Below, piece after piece: positions 36,896 through 46,005 of a stretch of DNA of 64,000 nucleotides. Below the pieces are notes generated by a model. It was not told the origin of the DNA. It made no database searches and worked only from the letters and a program-made list of their open reading frames with translations. Positions within the stretch are counted from its first letter, which is position 1. Each line of letters begins with the position of its first letter. A program made the translations under genes and the position numbers. The stretch spans positions 682,001 to 746,000 of the forward strand of contig NC_013665.1 of assembly GCF_000011005.1 (NCBI RefSeq), written 5' to 3'. The DNA comes from Methanocella paludicola SANAE. GTDB taxonomy: Archaea; Halobacteriota; Methanocellia; Methanocellales; Methanocellaceae.

Positions 36896-38068
36896 TCATG
36901 GCTTCTCCTTGAGCACGTCAAGGTCGAGCGCCCTGAGGAGGTAGTACATACCGAAGGCCGCGATGATGATGCATATCTGCGCGAAGAAGGTCAGGTAGCG
37001 GTCCATGAAGTTGGGGAATATCAGGAACTTATGGTCGGGGAACAGGTAGAATATCTTGTCGTTGAACGTGAGCAGAAGCGTGATCACCGCCCAGGCGACG
37101 ACAAGCAGCGCCGAATCCTTCGATACGCTATACCCGTACTCGCTCTTCTTTGCGCCGGCGGCCGGGGCGCTCTTCGACCCGAACAGCTCATCGATGATAA
37201 ATATCAGGCCTATGATGGTGAAGAGCAGCACGAAAATGCCGACCCTCAAAAATAGGGCGATGTCGACCACGTTACCTTCGTGGTTGGCCACCTGCGCGAT
37301 GCCCATGATGTCGAGCGAGCCCATGGAGTACATCATCCATACGGCGTAAGTCAGGCATGCCGTTAATATCGGCGCCAGGCACCACAGCGCAGTCCGGAAC
37401 GGCTTCATGTACGCGTCGCGGTCCTCCTTCTTCCTGAAGTAGGCCCATACAGCCCTCACGAGCTGGAAGACCATGTACACGCCAATGATGGAGACGAGCG
37501 TGAGCAGCGTCATCTGGTGGGTCAGCGCGGTGATGCCGGCGCTGATCGCCGCCAGCGACCATTTCTCGCTTATGACGAAGAGGAGCGTGAAGGGCACCAT
37601 GAACAGCCCCAGGATCTCGGGCAGCGGGCGGATGGTATATATGGTGATGTCGGGCGACATGATGAAGAAGAACGCCGCGAACAGCGCGATATAGAGGTTA
37701 TGGCTCAGGCGGTACGCCACGGCGTATATGACCAGCATGACCATGATGCCGAGCACGATGGTCATCAGGCCGGACATGACCATGGGGTCGATGCCCGTGG
37801 CCACGCACATGGACACGATCAGCAGCCTGTAAGCGGGCACATAGAAGTGCGGGAAGCCTCCGCCGTACGATAGCTCTTCCGTGGGATAATACCCGGTGAG
37901 TATTGTCTCCCTCTCGATGCCCACATGGTACATCGTGTTACCGTAAGTAGGAATGATATAGCTGTCAATGATCCCCATGCGGTACCAGAGCGCGATGAGC
38001 ACGATGAGCACAAGCGCCGCCATATACCAGTATTGCCTAACGACCTTTAAAACGCTGTTATCGCTCAT
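36896..38068 (-). CDS. Multi-pass membrane protein, GT-C-like core
   Basis: 390 residues with about ten to eleven hydrophobic helices. The first outer loop contains YGNTMYHVGIERETILTGYYPTEELSYGGGFPHFY, the sort of acidic loop found in lipid-sugar-dependent glycosyltransferases. It lacks the soluble C-terminal domain present in its two neighbours; a matching soluble domain is encoded by the gene just before it, with which it overlaps by four bases (ATGA). The two products may act together. 16 bases separate it from the 743-residue protein gene. Confidence 0.7.
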   Translation of the reverse strand: MSDNSVLKVVRQYWYMAALVLIVLIALWYRMGIIDSYIIPTYGNTMYHVGIERETILTGYYPTEELSYGGGFPHFYVPAYRLLIVSMCVATGIDPMVMSGLMTIVLGIMVMLVIYAVAYRLSHNLYIALFAAFFFIMSPDITIYTIRPLPEILGLFMVPFTLLFVISEKWSLAAISAGITALTHQMTLLTLVSIIGVYMVFQLVRAVWAYFRKKEDRDAYMKPFRTALWCLAPILTACLTYAVWMMYSMGSLDIMGIAQVANHEGNVVDIALFLRVGIFVLLFTIIGLIFIIDELFGSKSAPAAGAKKSEYGYSVSKDSALLVVAWAVITLLLTFNDKIFYLFPDHKFLIFPNFMDRYLTFFAQICIIIAAFGMYYLLRALDLDVLKEKP

Positions 38069-38625
38069 GCCGCCGCCTCCAGTATCCTGTAGATCTTAAC
38101 GTCGTCGTTCTCGTAGACCAGCTTGAAGTACGCCGGGTCCTCGAACTTCTTATGATCGCCATAGACCCAGTCATAGCCCGAGAACGTGTTCCTGTTAGGC
38201 AGCCAGACGTAGGTGCAGTTGTTCTCCCTCGCGAGGTCGTAGGCCTCCCACGCGCTGCTCGTCGTATAGATCTGGTTCGTATCGCTCATGTACTTCACGG
38301 GGTTCGCCGCGTTCGCCCAGTCGCCCCCGACCGTGGAGACCCGGCAGGTCATCCCCATGATGAGCTCGGCCCCGAAGATGTCGGCTACGAACTTATCGGA
38401 CATGTTCAGGTTCTCGTTGACCCAGTCAGCGGCCTCAAGCTCCCCCTGGAGCACGACCCGGCCGTACCACGCGTCCGCGTTCGTCTTGACCTCGGGGAAC
38501 ATGTAGTAGCTGTTCTCGGTCATGGGCACCTGGTACGTGCCGCTCATGAAGTACGACGTATAGATGAAGAGCAGGAACATCAGGATGACGAGCCCGTATT
38601 TGACGAAGTCGGAAATGCCGGCCAT
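38065..38625 (-). CDS. Membrane-anchored outer domain related to its GT-C-like neighbours
   Basis: 186 residues. One N-terminal helix (about 9-28) anchors a soluble domain that begins EAADWVNENLNMSDKFVADIFG and ends with YENDDVKIYRILEAA. The same layout (a W-I/V-x-E-N start and an I-Y-x-V/L end) forms the outer domain of the membrane proteins at 34648-36879 and 38731-40572. It therefore looks like a detached copy of that domain encoded upstream of its membrane partner. Its stop overlaps the partner ATG. Confidence 0.68.
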   Translation of the reverse strand: MAGISDFVKYGLVILMFLLFIYTSYFMSGTYQVPMTENSYYMFPEVKTNADAWYGRVVLQGELEAADWVNENLNMSDKFVADIFGAELIMGMTCRVSTVGGDWANAANPVKYMSDTNQIYTTSSAWEAYDLARENNCTYVWLPNRNTFSGYDWVYGDHKKFEDPAYFKLVYENDDVKIYRILEAAA

Positions 38626-38730
38626 ATTAAGCTAAACTTAACGGCCTATTTAATATATAGTTTACTCCCCACCCCTCTGGCGTATGCCACATGAAAAAAT
38701 ATATGAGCCAGGCATCGTATAATCAAAGCC

Positions 38731-40572
38731 GTGTACCTCTTCGGCTTAGCAGGGCTCCTGTTCCTCGCTCTCACCGCCGTTTTTGGATATTCCCTCCTGA
38801 GCGCCCTGAAGCTGCCGCTCAAAGGCCTGGAGGCCGTCGTAGCATCGCCCATCGTCGGCATTATCCCTGCCGCCTGGCTCTGTCTCATTCCCTATATGCT
38901 CACGGGGAGCCTTGACAACGGCATCGCCGTCGCATCGGTCATCATGCTCGCCGTACTCGTCCTGGCCCGGCCGGGGCTTCCCCATGTCGAAAGAGAGCAC
39001 CTGGCCATAGTCGCCGCCCTGGCCACGCTGGCGTTCGCCTTCACCTTCCTCTGCCTGCTGACATATTACAACGGCGAGTACCACGTCGGGTACCCGTTCT
39101 ACGGCGACGCGTCTTTTCATTCGTCCGTCATCACCTCGTTCGGCGAGGGCTATAACTATCCGCCCTCGTATCCCGTGATGGCCGGCCAGACGCTCAGGTA
39201 TACGTTCCTCATCGACTTTTTCTCGGCGGCGCTTTACCGCCTCGGCCTGGGCTTGCAGTGGAGCGTCGTGCTCCCCGGCTGGCTGCTGCTAACCGGCCTG
39301 CTATCTCTGATATACTTCCTGGGAGACCGGTTTTTTTCGAGGCGTGCGGGAGGAATACTCACCGTCACCCTGGTCATGCTCAGCGGAGGGCTGGGCTTCT
39401 TCCTCGGCATCCGGGACCTGCTGGATAACGGCCTCTACGGTTTCCTGCTGGGCAACCTCAACTACACGACCGTCTGGTCGTACAACCTCGTGTTCACCAA
39501 CTTCATCATCATCGTCCTGGCACAGCGCACCGCCCTGGCCGGATTCGCCATTGGCGCCTTTGTCATGCTCGTCCTCTACGCCGTCCTGGTCCAAGGCAAC
39601 GAATCTAAGAACGGCCTTCTGCTGGCCGGAATGCTGACGGGCCTGCTCCCCATGTTCCACGTCTACTCGTACATCGCCATCCTTCTCTCATCAGGGCTGC
39701 TCCTTCTCATCTTCCGGGAGCGCAAGTGGTATTACTTCATGGCGCCCGCCCTGTTCCTGGCGATCCCGCAGGCGCTCTGGATCGCAGGCCAGATGGGCGT
39801 CTCCCACTTTAATGTGCAAATAGGATGGATGGCCGCCTCGCCCGCAGACATCCCGCTGTTCTGGCTGGCGAACATGGGCCTCGAGCTGCTCCTGCTGATA
39901 GGCGGCATCTTCCTCGTCGAAAGAAAAAACCTCAAGTTCTACCTGCCCTTCCTCGCCATTTTTATGATGGCCAACATATTCGTCTTCCAGCCCTGGGACT
40001 ACGACAACCACAAGTTCTTCAGCTTCTGGCTCATGCCCTCGGCGCTCCTCATGGCGGCTTCGCTCCTCTATGTCTACGAGCTCCCGAAGCTCGGGAAGCC
40101 CCTGTTCGCCGTCTTACTCACGCTCACGGTGCTCACCGGCGCCCTGGCGTCGGCCTTCATACTTTTCCACCCGTACGTCGAGTACAGCCAGGCCAACGTG
40201 TACGTTTCGGACTGGATCAAGGAGAACACGCCGAAGGACGCGGTCTTCCTGACGTCCCAGAGCCCGATCAGCCCCGTCACCAGCCTCTCAGGGCGAAAGT
40301 CTTACCTGGGATACGCCGGCTGGCTATACACCCACGGCATCAACTATAACGACCGCCTGTACGAGGTAAAATCCATGTATAGTGCCACGGACGCGGGCAA
40401 GGCCCTGAGCCAGCTCTCCGAGAACGGCATCGACTACGTGCTCATCGGCCCGGACGAGAGGGGCTCCGGCCAGTTCTACGTCAACGAGGAATTCTACGAT
40501 AGCCGCTTAGAGCTCGTCTTCAACTGGACCGACCCGACGTATCATAATACCTATCGTATCTATAAGGTTTAA
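38731..40572 (+). CDS. Large GT-C-like membrane protein
   Basis: 613 residues. About twelve to fourteen hydrophobic helices run to residue 490, with an early loop YPFYGDASFHSSVITSF. The outer C-terminal domain starts VYVSDWIKENTPKDAVFLTS and ends HNTYRIYKV. It appears related to the divergent neighbours at 34648-38625. The start is a GTG at 38731 with no ribosome binding site; an A/T tract with ATATATG near 38699-38705 could be a TATA box giving a leaderless transcript. Confidence 0.7.
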   Translation: MYLFGLAGLLFLALTAVFGYSLLSALKLPLKGLEAVVASPIVGIIPAAWLCLIPYMLTGSLDNGIAVASVIMLAVLVLARPGLPHVEREHLAIVAALATLAFAFTFLCLLTYYNGEYHVGYPFYGDASFHSSVITSFGEGYNYPPSYPVMAGQTLRYTFLIDFFSAALYRLGLGLQWSVVLPGWLLLTGLLSLIYFLGDRFFSRRAGGILTVTLVMLSGGLGFFLGIRDLLDNGLYGFLLGNLNYTTVWSYNLVFTNFIIIVLAQRTALAGFAIGAFVMLVLYAVLVQGNESKNGLLLAGMLTGLLPMFHVYSYIAILLSSGLLLLIFRERKWYYFMAPALFLAIPQALWIAGQMGVSHFNVQIGWMAASPADIPLFWLANMGLELLLLIGGIFLVERKNLKFYLPFLAIFMMANIFVFQPWDYDNHKFFSFWLMPSALLMAASLLYVYELPKLGKPLFAVLLTLTVLTGALASAFILFHPYVEYSQANVYVSDWIKENTPKDAVFLTSQSPISPVTSLSGRKSYLGYAGWLYTHGINYNDRLYEVKSMYSATDAGKALSQLSENGIDYVLIGPDERGSGQFYVNEEFYDSRLELVFNWTDPTYHNTYRIYKV

Positions 40573-40635
40573 TTTCGGAACGCTAACCAAACACTAATAT
40601 GAAGCCACAGCCCAGACTAATTCAGGAGTGACGAA

Positions 40636-41445
40636 ATGCCCGAATTACCCGAAATATACAATCTCGCCGGCCAGATGGACGAGGCATTGAAGGGTAAGAC
40701 CATTCGAGAGATCCAGATACGGCAGGAAAAATGCCTGAATATGCCGGCTAATGAATTTTCTACGCTAGTCGTCGGCAAGAAGATCCGCCAGGTCACGCCA
40801 AAGGGCAAATGGATATTCATGAAGCTGGAGCCCGACGGATATTTTTTATTAAGCCTGGGCATGGGGGGTAACCTGTTATACCACCGGCCGGGCGACAACA
40901 TTCCCGAAAAATATCAGGTGGCGTTGACGTTCGACGATAATAGCCGCCTCTCAATAGGCTTCTGGTGGTTCGGCTATGCCCACGCCGTGAAGGACCTTAA
41001 GGAGCACAAGATGACCCACAAGCTGGGCGTATCGCCCGTAGACCCGGCTTTCACGCTCGAAAAATTCTACGGCATGCTGGAAGGTAAAAAGGGCAGCGTC
41101 AAAACTGCGCTGCTTGACCAGTCATTCATCGCCGGTATCGGCAACGTGTATGCCCAGGACATCCTTTTCAATGCAAAGTTGCACCCTGACAGGAAGATAC
41201 CCACGCTGACCGAAGGCGAGAGGCGGGCGCTGTTTGAGGCTATCCGGCATGACCTGGACGAAGCCATCGCATTGGGCGGCATTGCGCCGGAAAAGGACCT
41301 TTACGGTAAGCCCGGAAGGCTCACCATCGATGACTTCAAGGCGGGATACCGGGAGGGCAAGCCCTGTCCCGTATGCGGAACGACAATAGAGAAGATAAAG
41401 ACGGGCAGCACGGCATCATACATATGCCCGAAGTGCCAGCGTTAG
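40636..41445 (+). CDS. Fpg/Nei-family DNA glycosylase
   Basis: 269 residues. The N-terminus MPELPEI gives the catalytic Pro2/Glu3 after Met removal, the loop SFIAGIGNVYAQDILF holds the helix-two-turn-helix, and the C-terminus has a CX2C-X16-CX2C zinc finger (CPVCG, CPKCQR). Such enzymes remove oxidised bases and nick the strand. The usual Asn in the GIGN turn is present. It is bacterial in type, and uncommon but known in methanogens. It ends about 55 bases before tRNA-Glu. Confidence 0.88.
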   Translation: MPELPEIYNLAGQMDEALKGKTIREIQIRQEKCLNMPANEFSTLVVGKKIRQVTPKGKWIFMKLEPDGYFLLSLGMGGNLLYHRPGDNIPEKYQVALTFDDNSRLSIGFWWFGYAHAVKDLKEHKMTHKLGVSPVDPAFTLEKFYGMLEGKKGSVKTALLDQSFIAGIGNVYAQDILFNAKLHPDRKIPTLTEGERRALFEAIRHDLDEAIALGGIAPEKDLYGKPGRLTIDDFKAGYREGKPCPVCGTTIEKIKTGSTASYICPKCQR

Positions 41446-41501
41446 TGCATACCCGCAAGATATAAATAATAAGAATAGACTTGTAATGTTGTCTTTTACG
41501 G

Positions 41502-41576
41502 GCTCCGGTAGTGTAGACCGGCCAATCATGACGGACTCTCACTCCGTCGACTGGGGTTCGAATCCCCACCGGAGCA
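41502..41576 (+). tRNA. tRNA-Glu (anticodon CTC)
   Basis: A 75-base cloverleaf. The acceptor GCTCCGG pairs with CCGGAGC, the anticodon stem ACGGA/TCCGT bounds a loop CTCTCAC with anticodon CTC, and the T arm is GGGGTTCGAATCCCC. The discriminator is A; CCA is not encoded. A TATA-like ATATAAATAATAAG lies at about 41459-41472. The 3' end is duplicated at 45632-45650. Confidence 0.95.
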
Positions 41577-41580
41577 TCCT
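41562..41580 (+). repeat. Left copy of 19-bp direct repeat (tRNA-Glu 3' end), possible attachment site
   Basis: ATCCCCACCGGAGCATCCT covers the 3' end of tRNA-Glu and four bases beyond. The same 19 bases recur at 45632-45650 without the rest of the tRNA. This is the pattern left by tyrosine-recombinase integration at a tRNA 3' end. Confidence 0.7.
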
Positions 41581-41907
41581 TTACTTTATTTCACGCTTAA
41601 CAGCTTATTTTTTTAAATAAATCCATATTTAACCTTATTTCATATTTATAAAATTTGATATATCGCTCAACAAGACATTAAAAAACTAGAAGATTCAAAT
41701 TTAGGTTCTCCCACCAAGATATGGGGGTGTATAGTCAGTTCCTCGTTTTTGGACTATTTTCTTATAAAAATAGCTGAATAATAACACTTTAATCTTTTAT
41801 CATGCGATTGCACCCATGTTAAGCGAATATATATCTGATTGTGATATAAGGTTCATATACCAACCCGTCGAGCATCTACTAGCAACTGTTTGGGAGGAAG
41901 TATCATT
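41581..41907. other. A/T-rich intergenic region with promoter-like and repeat-like sequence
   Basis: No gene is seen. Around 41720-41795 is a diverged copy of a sequence also found at 48891-48956 (shared TGGACT, then TTTCTTATAAAAAT, then ATAA and ACTTT). A TATA-like AATATATATC near 41828 is suitably placed for the large regulator gene that follows. Confidence 0.5.
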
Positions 41908-44900
41908 ATGAGAAGCTGGACATGCGTCATCGCTTTGGTATTTGTTTGCTCGCTTGGGCTTTTTGTGGAGCCCGGTTTAGCTGAATCGAGGATAACTGAT
42001 GTTTCCGCAGATGCCAGCGGATGCGGCATCGCGCTGAATGATAATGGCACGATATGGCTCTGGGGCACTGTGGCGACGAACGATGATACCGGTCTTCAGC
42101 CTATCATCATGCCAGGCGTTGACCACGTGGTGGCGGTGACCGGGCAAATGTATCCAGTCGTGCTCAAGGATGACGGCACGGTTTGGTTGATAAAGAACTA
42201 CCCGTATTTTGAGAATCCGGAGAAGTTTAAAGGCTCGACAGGTTATGGGTTAGTTAAAGTCGATGGGCTTGATCATATCATCGCCATCGATGGCAATAAC
42301 CAGAACCTTCTCGCCCTGAAAGACGACGGCACAGTGTGGGCGATGGGTAGCAATATGTATGGCCAGCGAGGTATGGAAGAAGGTTATGGAGCCATTGATT
42401 ACGAAGGTCCATTGGTCAACCAGGTCCAGGGTCTTTCCGATGTTATAGCCATCTCGGAGGGAGACAGCCATGCCCTTGCACTGAAAAAGGACGGGACCGT
42501 CTGGGCCTGGGGCATGAACAACATGGGACAGCTCGGTGATGGTACCACGACATATGACCAGTGGGAGGAAATAAGCCCTGATGGTAAGCCCTACTTGACA
42601 ACTTGCCCTGGCGGAAAATCGACCCCGGTCATGGTTAAAGGATTGACTGGCGCTACCGCCATCGCCGGTGGCACAGAGTTCAGCATGGCCTTAAAGGATG
42701 ACGGCACGGTTTGGGCCTGGGGGCGGAATAGCTTCGGCATGCTCGGTGACGGTGTACCGGGTAACATCGAGACACAGAGGACGACCCCCGTCCAGGTAGT
42801 GGGCCTCGCTAACGTCATGTCGATCGATGCGGGCCGGTGGTTTGCCCTGGCACTCAGGGACGACGGTACTGTATGGGCCTGGGGTGACAACCGGATCTGC
42901 GGTATGTTAGGCGACGGGACGCTCGAGAACAGGAACGTGCCGACACAGGTGAAGGGCCTCTCGGGCATTAGTTCGATCTCGGCCGGAAACACGAACAATT
43001 ATGCCCTGGACAAGTATGGCATCGTATGGGGCTGGGGTGACAATAGTGCCGGTCAACTGGGCGATGGGCAACATGGAGCGAACGTATATCGGGCTACGGC
43101 GGATAAGGTGCCCTTCACAGAAGCTCTGGCGGGGCCTGAGATAAGCCCCGGATGGATGGCCCGGCCGTACCCGCCCATATCCGTTAATCCACCTATTCAG
43201 GATAATCCCATCGAATACATGGCAGTGGCAGGCGACCACATCCTTGCCTTCAGCAGGAACAACTTGGCCGCCATGGACGCCAACGGTACGCCCGAATGGA
43301 ACTTAACGATACCTGGAGCCTGGACATATAGCCAGGCATATGACATCATCACCGACCCCCATGTGAAAGCTATTCGCACCGACACCATCAATGGAGTGAC
43401 GACTACGGTGGTGGATGAAAACTCCATGATGGCCATGTCGGTAAAGGCGGTGCCCATCTTCACTTCCGAGGATGGGTACGTTTATTTATATGCGTTCTCG
43501 GACGCAGTAGATAGCAAGTTCCAGCCAATGGATCGCAAGAGCTATCTAAACGGGTCGAATTACCTCGCAGGAAAGGACCTAATCGCGGTGGCGCCAGATG
43601 GCAAGATCGAGTGGACACACCATTTCGTAGATGATATAGCTATTCAAGATAATGCGCATCTAGAGGCACACGGCGACCGGATATACCTCTACAATGGCTA
43701 CAACGAGACTGTGTTTGATACCTCTGGTAAGGTATTGTTTACAATAGAGAATATTTCGAACCCTGTGTCCGTGGATGAAGACGGTAACATGTATGCCGTC
43801 GAGGCCGTCAAGGTGATGCGCCACTGGCTATCATCGTTCGTGGATGGCGTGTACTTCGATTACCGGACCCCGTCGAACGTGGTCGAGGCGTATACGCCCG
43901 ATGGCAAGCAGAGCTGGCGTAAGGTGCTTGATGCGAATATCGCTTTCTCGTACTTCTTACCCGTAGTCTGGAACGGGGAAATCGGCATTCCGCTATACCA
44001 TGATGGCGTGCTCTACGTCCCACAGGACGGCGGAGTCACGGCGCTCAATAAGGACGGTTCATTGCGCTGGGCGAAAAACATCACGGGTGAATACAGGGTT
44101 TTCTACCTGATGCCGATGGACTCGAAGGGAGACCTATATCTCTACAGCCGCAACGATGACGGCTCCCAGACAGTGATGGTCATTGGGCCGGACGGCACGG
44201 TGATAGCCCGGGCGGACGCGGGCCAATCATACGTCGCTTGCGCATCGAACGGGGTACTCTATAAAGATAATAAGCCCATGGCCGAGAGGGATATGGTCCC
44301 TACCAAGGACAGCCTAGAAATGGGCGAGGTAGCGGCATATGACCTTTTACAGGGTAAATATTTGTGGAACTTCACCACGCCCATCGGCCAGTCGACGACG
44401 GTTGTTTTAAACGAGTCCAATGTCCTTACGTTATTTCCCGATAGGATTGCTACGGGCTTATCTTCCGGAACCATTTATTATGAGCATTCCAATGCACAGG
44501 TGATACCAGCTGGTAATGCCACGTACGTATACTTCAGGACTGCTGTCAAGGACAATCCGATCATCTATAACCAGTCCACCTGCACATACTATAGTGCTCT
44601 CTATGCCCTGGATAAAACAGGAAAACTAGTCTGGCAGAAGCCGATGGACTCCTTCCTAACGGCGGCCGCGGCGAATAACACCACCATATACTATGGCACG
44701 AACGGCGGTAGCATATCCATCGAGACCATCGGCGTCGTCGCTGGCGTAGCCATCGTAGGCTCGCTCCTGGCCTTCTTCCTGCTGGGCAGCGTTACCCGGG
44801 CGAGGTCCAGGATCGACAAGAACGAAAACAGAAACCGTATAAACAAGTTCATCATTGACCGTCCAGGCTCGACACTCTACGAGCTGTCGAAGGTGCTCGG

Positions 44901-45336
44901 AATGAACATCGGCACCCTGCGCTACCACCTGATGATACTGGGGCTCAACCACCGGACCGTTACGTATAACGACGGCAAGTTCGTCAGGTACTTCGCGAAC
45001 TCGAACACCTACAGTAATGAGGACAAGATGGTCATATCGCTTGTGCGGCGGGAATCCATGGGCAAGCTCCTGAAGGCCGTCATGGACAGTGGTGAGGTCA
45101 CAAACGACGAGCTATGCGAGAAGCTCGGTCTCCCAGAAAGCGGTATAAGTAAATACTTAAGCGAGCTATCGGACAAAGGCATCGTGACGAAGACGGGACA
45201 GGGAACTCGCGTGTACTACTCGATAAGAGAATTACACCGGGAGCGCCTCTCGAAAGCCCTTACCTTAATGGACAATAGAGTAGAGACTGTTAAGAATGAA
45301 GGCATGCTTCCCGATCAAGCCGAAACATATGGGTGA
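41908..45336 (+). CDS. Membrane-spanning regulator: RCC1 and PQQ-like propellers outside, two winged helices inside
   Basis: 1142 residues. A signal peptide (about 1-25) leads to an RCC1-type propeller (about 30-400) with repeats such as ALKDDGTVWAWG followed by NSFGMLGDG. A second propeller of PQQ/WD-like blades (about 420-900) follows. One membrane helix lies near 938-960, and the cytoplasmic tail has two winged-helix units: LYELSKVLGMNIGTLRYHL and TNDELCEKLGLPESGISKYL. This is a one-protein signalling design in which an outer sensor controls an inner DNA-binding tail. Related membrane-anchored regulators occur in Methanosarcinales, from memory. The ATG at 41908 has GGAGG ten bases upstream. 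It lies inside the tRNA-Glu repeat pair. Confidence 0.8.
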   Translation: MRSWTCVIALVFVCSLGLFVEPGLAESRITDVSADASGCGIALNDNGTIWLWGTVATNDDTGLQPIIMPGVDHVVAVTGQMYPVVLKDDGTVWLIKNYPYFENPEKFKGSTGYGLVKVDGLDHIIAIDGNNQNLLALKDDGTVWAMGSNMYGQRGMEEGYGAIDYEGPLVNQVQGLSDVIAISEGDSHALALKKDGTVWAWGMNNMGQLGDGTTTYDQWEEISPDGKPYLTTCPGGKSTPVMVKGLTGATAIAGGTEFSMALKDDGTVWAWGRNSFGMLGDGVPGNIETQRTTPVQVVGLANVMSIDAGRWFALALRDDGTVWAWGDNRICGMLGDGTLENRNVPTQVKGLSGISSISAGNTNNYALDKYGIVWGWGDNSAGQLGDGQHGANVYRATADKVPFTEALAGPEISPGWMARPYPPISVNPPIQDNPIEYMAVAGDHILAFSRNNLAAMDANGTPEWNLTIPGAWTYSQAYDIITDPHVKAIRTDTINGVTTTVVDENSMMAMSVKAVPIFTSEDGYVYLYAFSDAVDSKFQPMDRKSYLNGSNYLAGKDLIAVAPDGKIEWTHHFVDDIAIQDNAHLEAHGDRIYLYNGYNETVFDTSGKVLFTIENISNPVSVDEDGNMYAVEAVKVMRHWLSSFVDGVYFDYRTPSNVVEAYTPDGKQSWRKVLDANIAFSYFLPVVWNGEIGIPLYHDGVLYVPQDGGVTALNKDGSLRWAKNITGEYRVFYLMPMDSKGDLYLYSRNDDGSQTVMVIGPDGTVIARADAGQSYVACASNGVLYKDNKPMAERDMVPTKDSLEMGEVAAYDLLQGKYLWNFTTPIGQSTTVVLNESNVLTLFPDRIATGLSSGTIYYEHSNAQVIPAGNATYVYFRTAVKDNPIIYNQSTCTYYSALYALDKTGKLVWQKPMDSFLTAAAANNTTIYYGTNGGSISIETIGVVAGVAIVGSLLAFFLLGSVTRARSRIDKNENRNRINKFIIDRPGSTLYELSKVLGMNIGTLRYHLMILGLNHRTVTYNDGKFVRYFANSNTYSNEDKMVISLVRRESMGKLLKAVMDSGEVTNDELCEKLGLPESGISKYLSELSDKGIVTKTGQGTRVYYSIRELHRERLSKALTLMDNRVETVKNEGMLPDQAETYG

Positions 45337-45375
45337 TACGGAAAATTTTAAATCGTATTTTTTAAATATTTTTAT

Positions 45376-45555
45376 TTATTTTTCAGTCACCATTTTTGCC
45401 CTGACCTTATCGTAAAGCTTAACCTTCTTGCCATCGCGAAGGTTTCTCTGGATATACCACAACGTCGACTTGTTTATTCCGAGTTCTTTCCGCTGGTCGG
45501 ACGTCATGTTCAGGATATACTCCCTAGTGACGTCGTCGTCATTACTGTTAAACTG
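45376..45555 (-). pseudogene. Gene fragment: C-terminal remnant, copy 1
   Basis: After an in-frame stop at 45556 the frame is open for 59 codons to a TAA at 45376. It has no convincing start. The segment ILNMTSDQRKELGINKSTLW, continuing YIQRNLRDGKKVKLYDKV, is clearly protein-like and is repeated in broken form at 51762-51914. The pattern recalls the C-terminal tail of some archaeal Cas1 proteins, but this is from memory; an integrase tail is an alternative. It lies 77 bases before the right copy of the tRNA-Glu repeat. Confidence 0.55.
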
Positions 45556-45631
45556 TTATATGGTTTTTTAATTGCCGTTTCGGTTAAGCTTGTCATTTAT
45601 AAACTAAGGGATTTGAACCAATGTGGTACCT

Positions 45632-45650
45632 ATCCCCACCGGAGCATCCT
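45632..45650 (+). repeat. Right copy of 19-bp direct repeat (tRNA-Glu 3' end)
   Basis: Identical over 19 bases to 41562-41580. The sequence upstream of it does not form a tRNA, so it is a partial copy. Together the copies bound 4.07 kb that holds the propeller regulator and a gene fragment. Bases 45651-45780 hold no visible gene. Confidence 0.7.
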
Positions 45651-45780
45651 ATCTTTTTAATTCAAATCTCCTTCTTCATTTTACGGTCATAGCTCCACGG
45701 AAATGGCATACGAAGCAACCGCTTACCATCACGTTCCGGTTTTAACATCTAATAGAGGCGCTATGTTAATCTGCAAGGCA

Positions 45781-45893
45781 AATTTAATCTATCTAGCGAA
45801 GAGCCTAGCGACGATGTGTCATATCGTAGGAGTTGAGACGACTACATGAAGGGCGCCCGGTCCGTGGTCATGCTGCCAACCGTAGAAAAGTAA
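45781..45893 (+). pseudogene. Relic of the C-terminal end of a histidine kinase
   Basis: Bases 45781-45840 translate as NLIYLAKSLATMCHIVGVE. After a frameshift, bases 45842-45893 give YMKGARSVVMLPTVEK and a stop. This follows the last 35 residues of the histidine kinase ending at 48009 (LYLVKSLVDSYCGRVWVED ... MKGARFVVMLPS). No other kinase part is visible upstream, so a 3' piece was copied or the rest deleted. Confidence 0.7.
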
Positions 45894-46005
45894 ATATTTT
45901 TTTCAGTTATTTGGTATTATATTAAGTCACAGTGGTCTTTTTCCGATATGAATATGAATTATAAGAGATAACTATCTAATCGTTGCTTTTTCGTGGGTTG
46001 ACGAC

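Noticed and set aside
41820-41900. Possible second tRNA or riboswitch before the large regulator
   Set aside because: No cloverleaf or known riboswitch core could be drawn; only promoter-like A/T tracts are seen.
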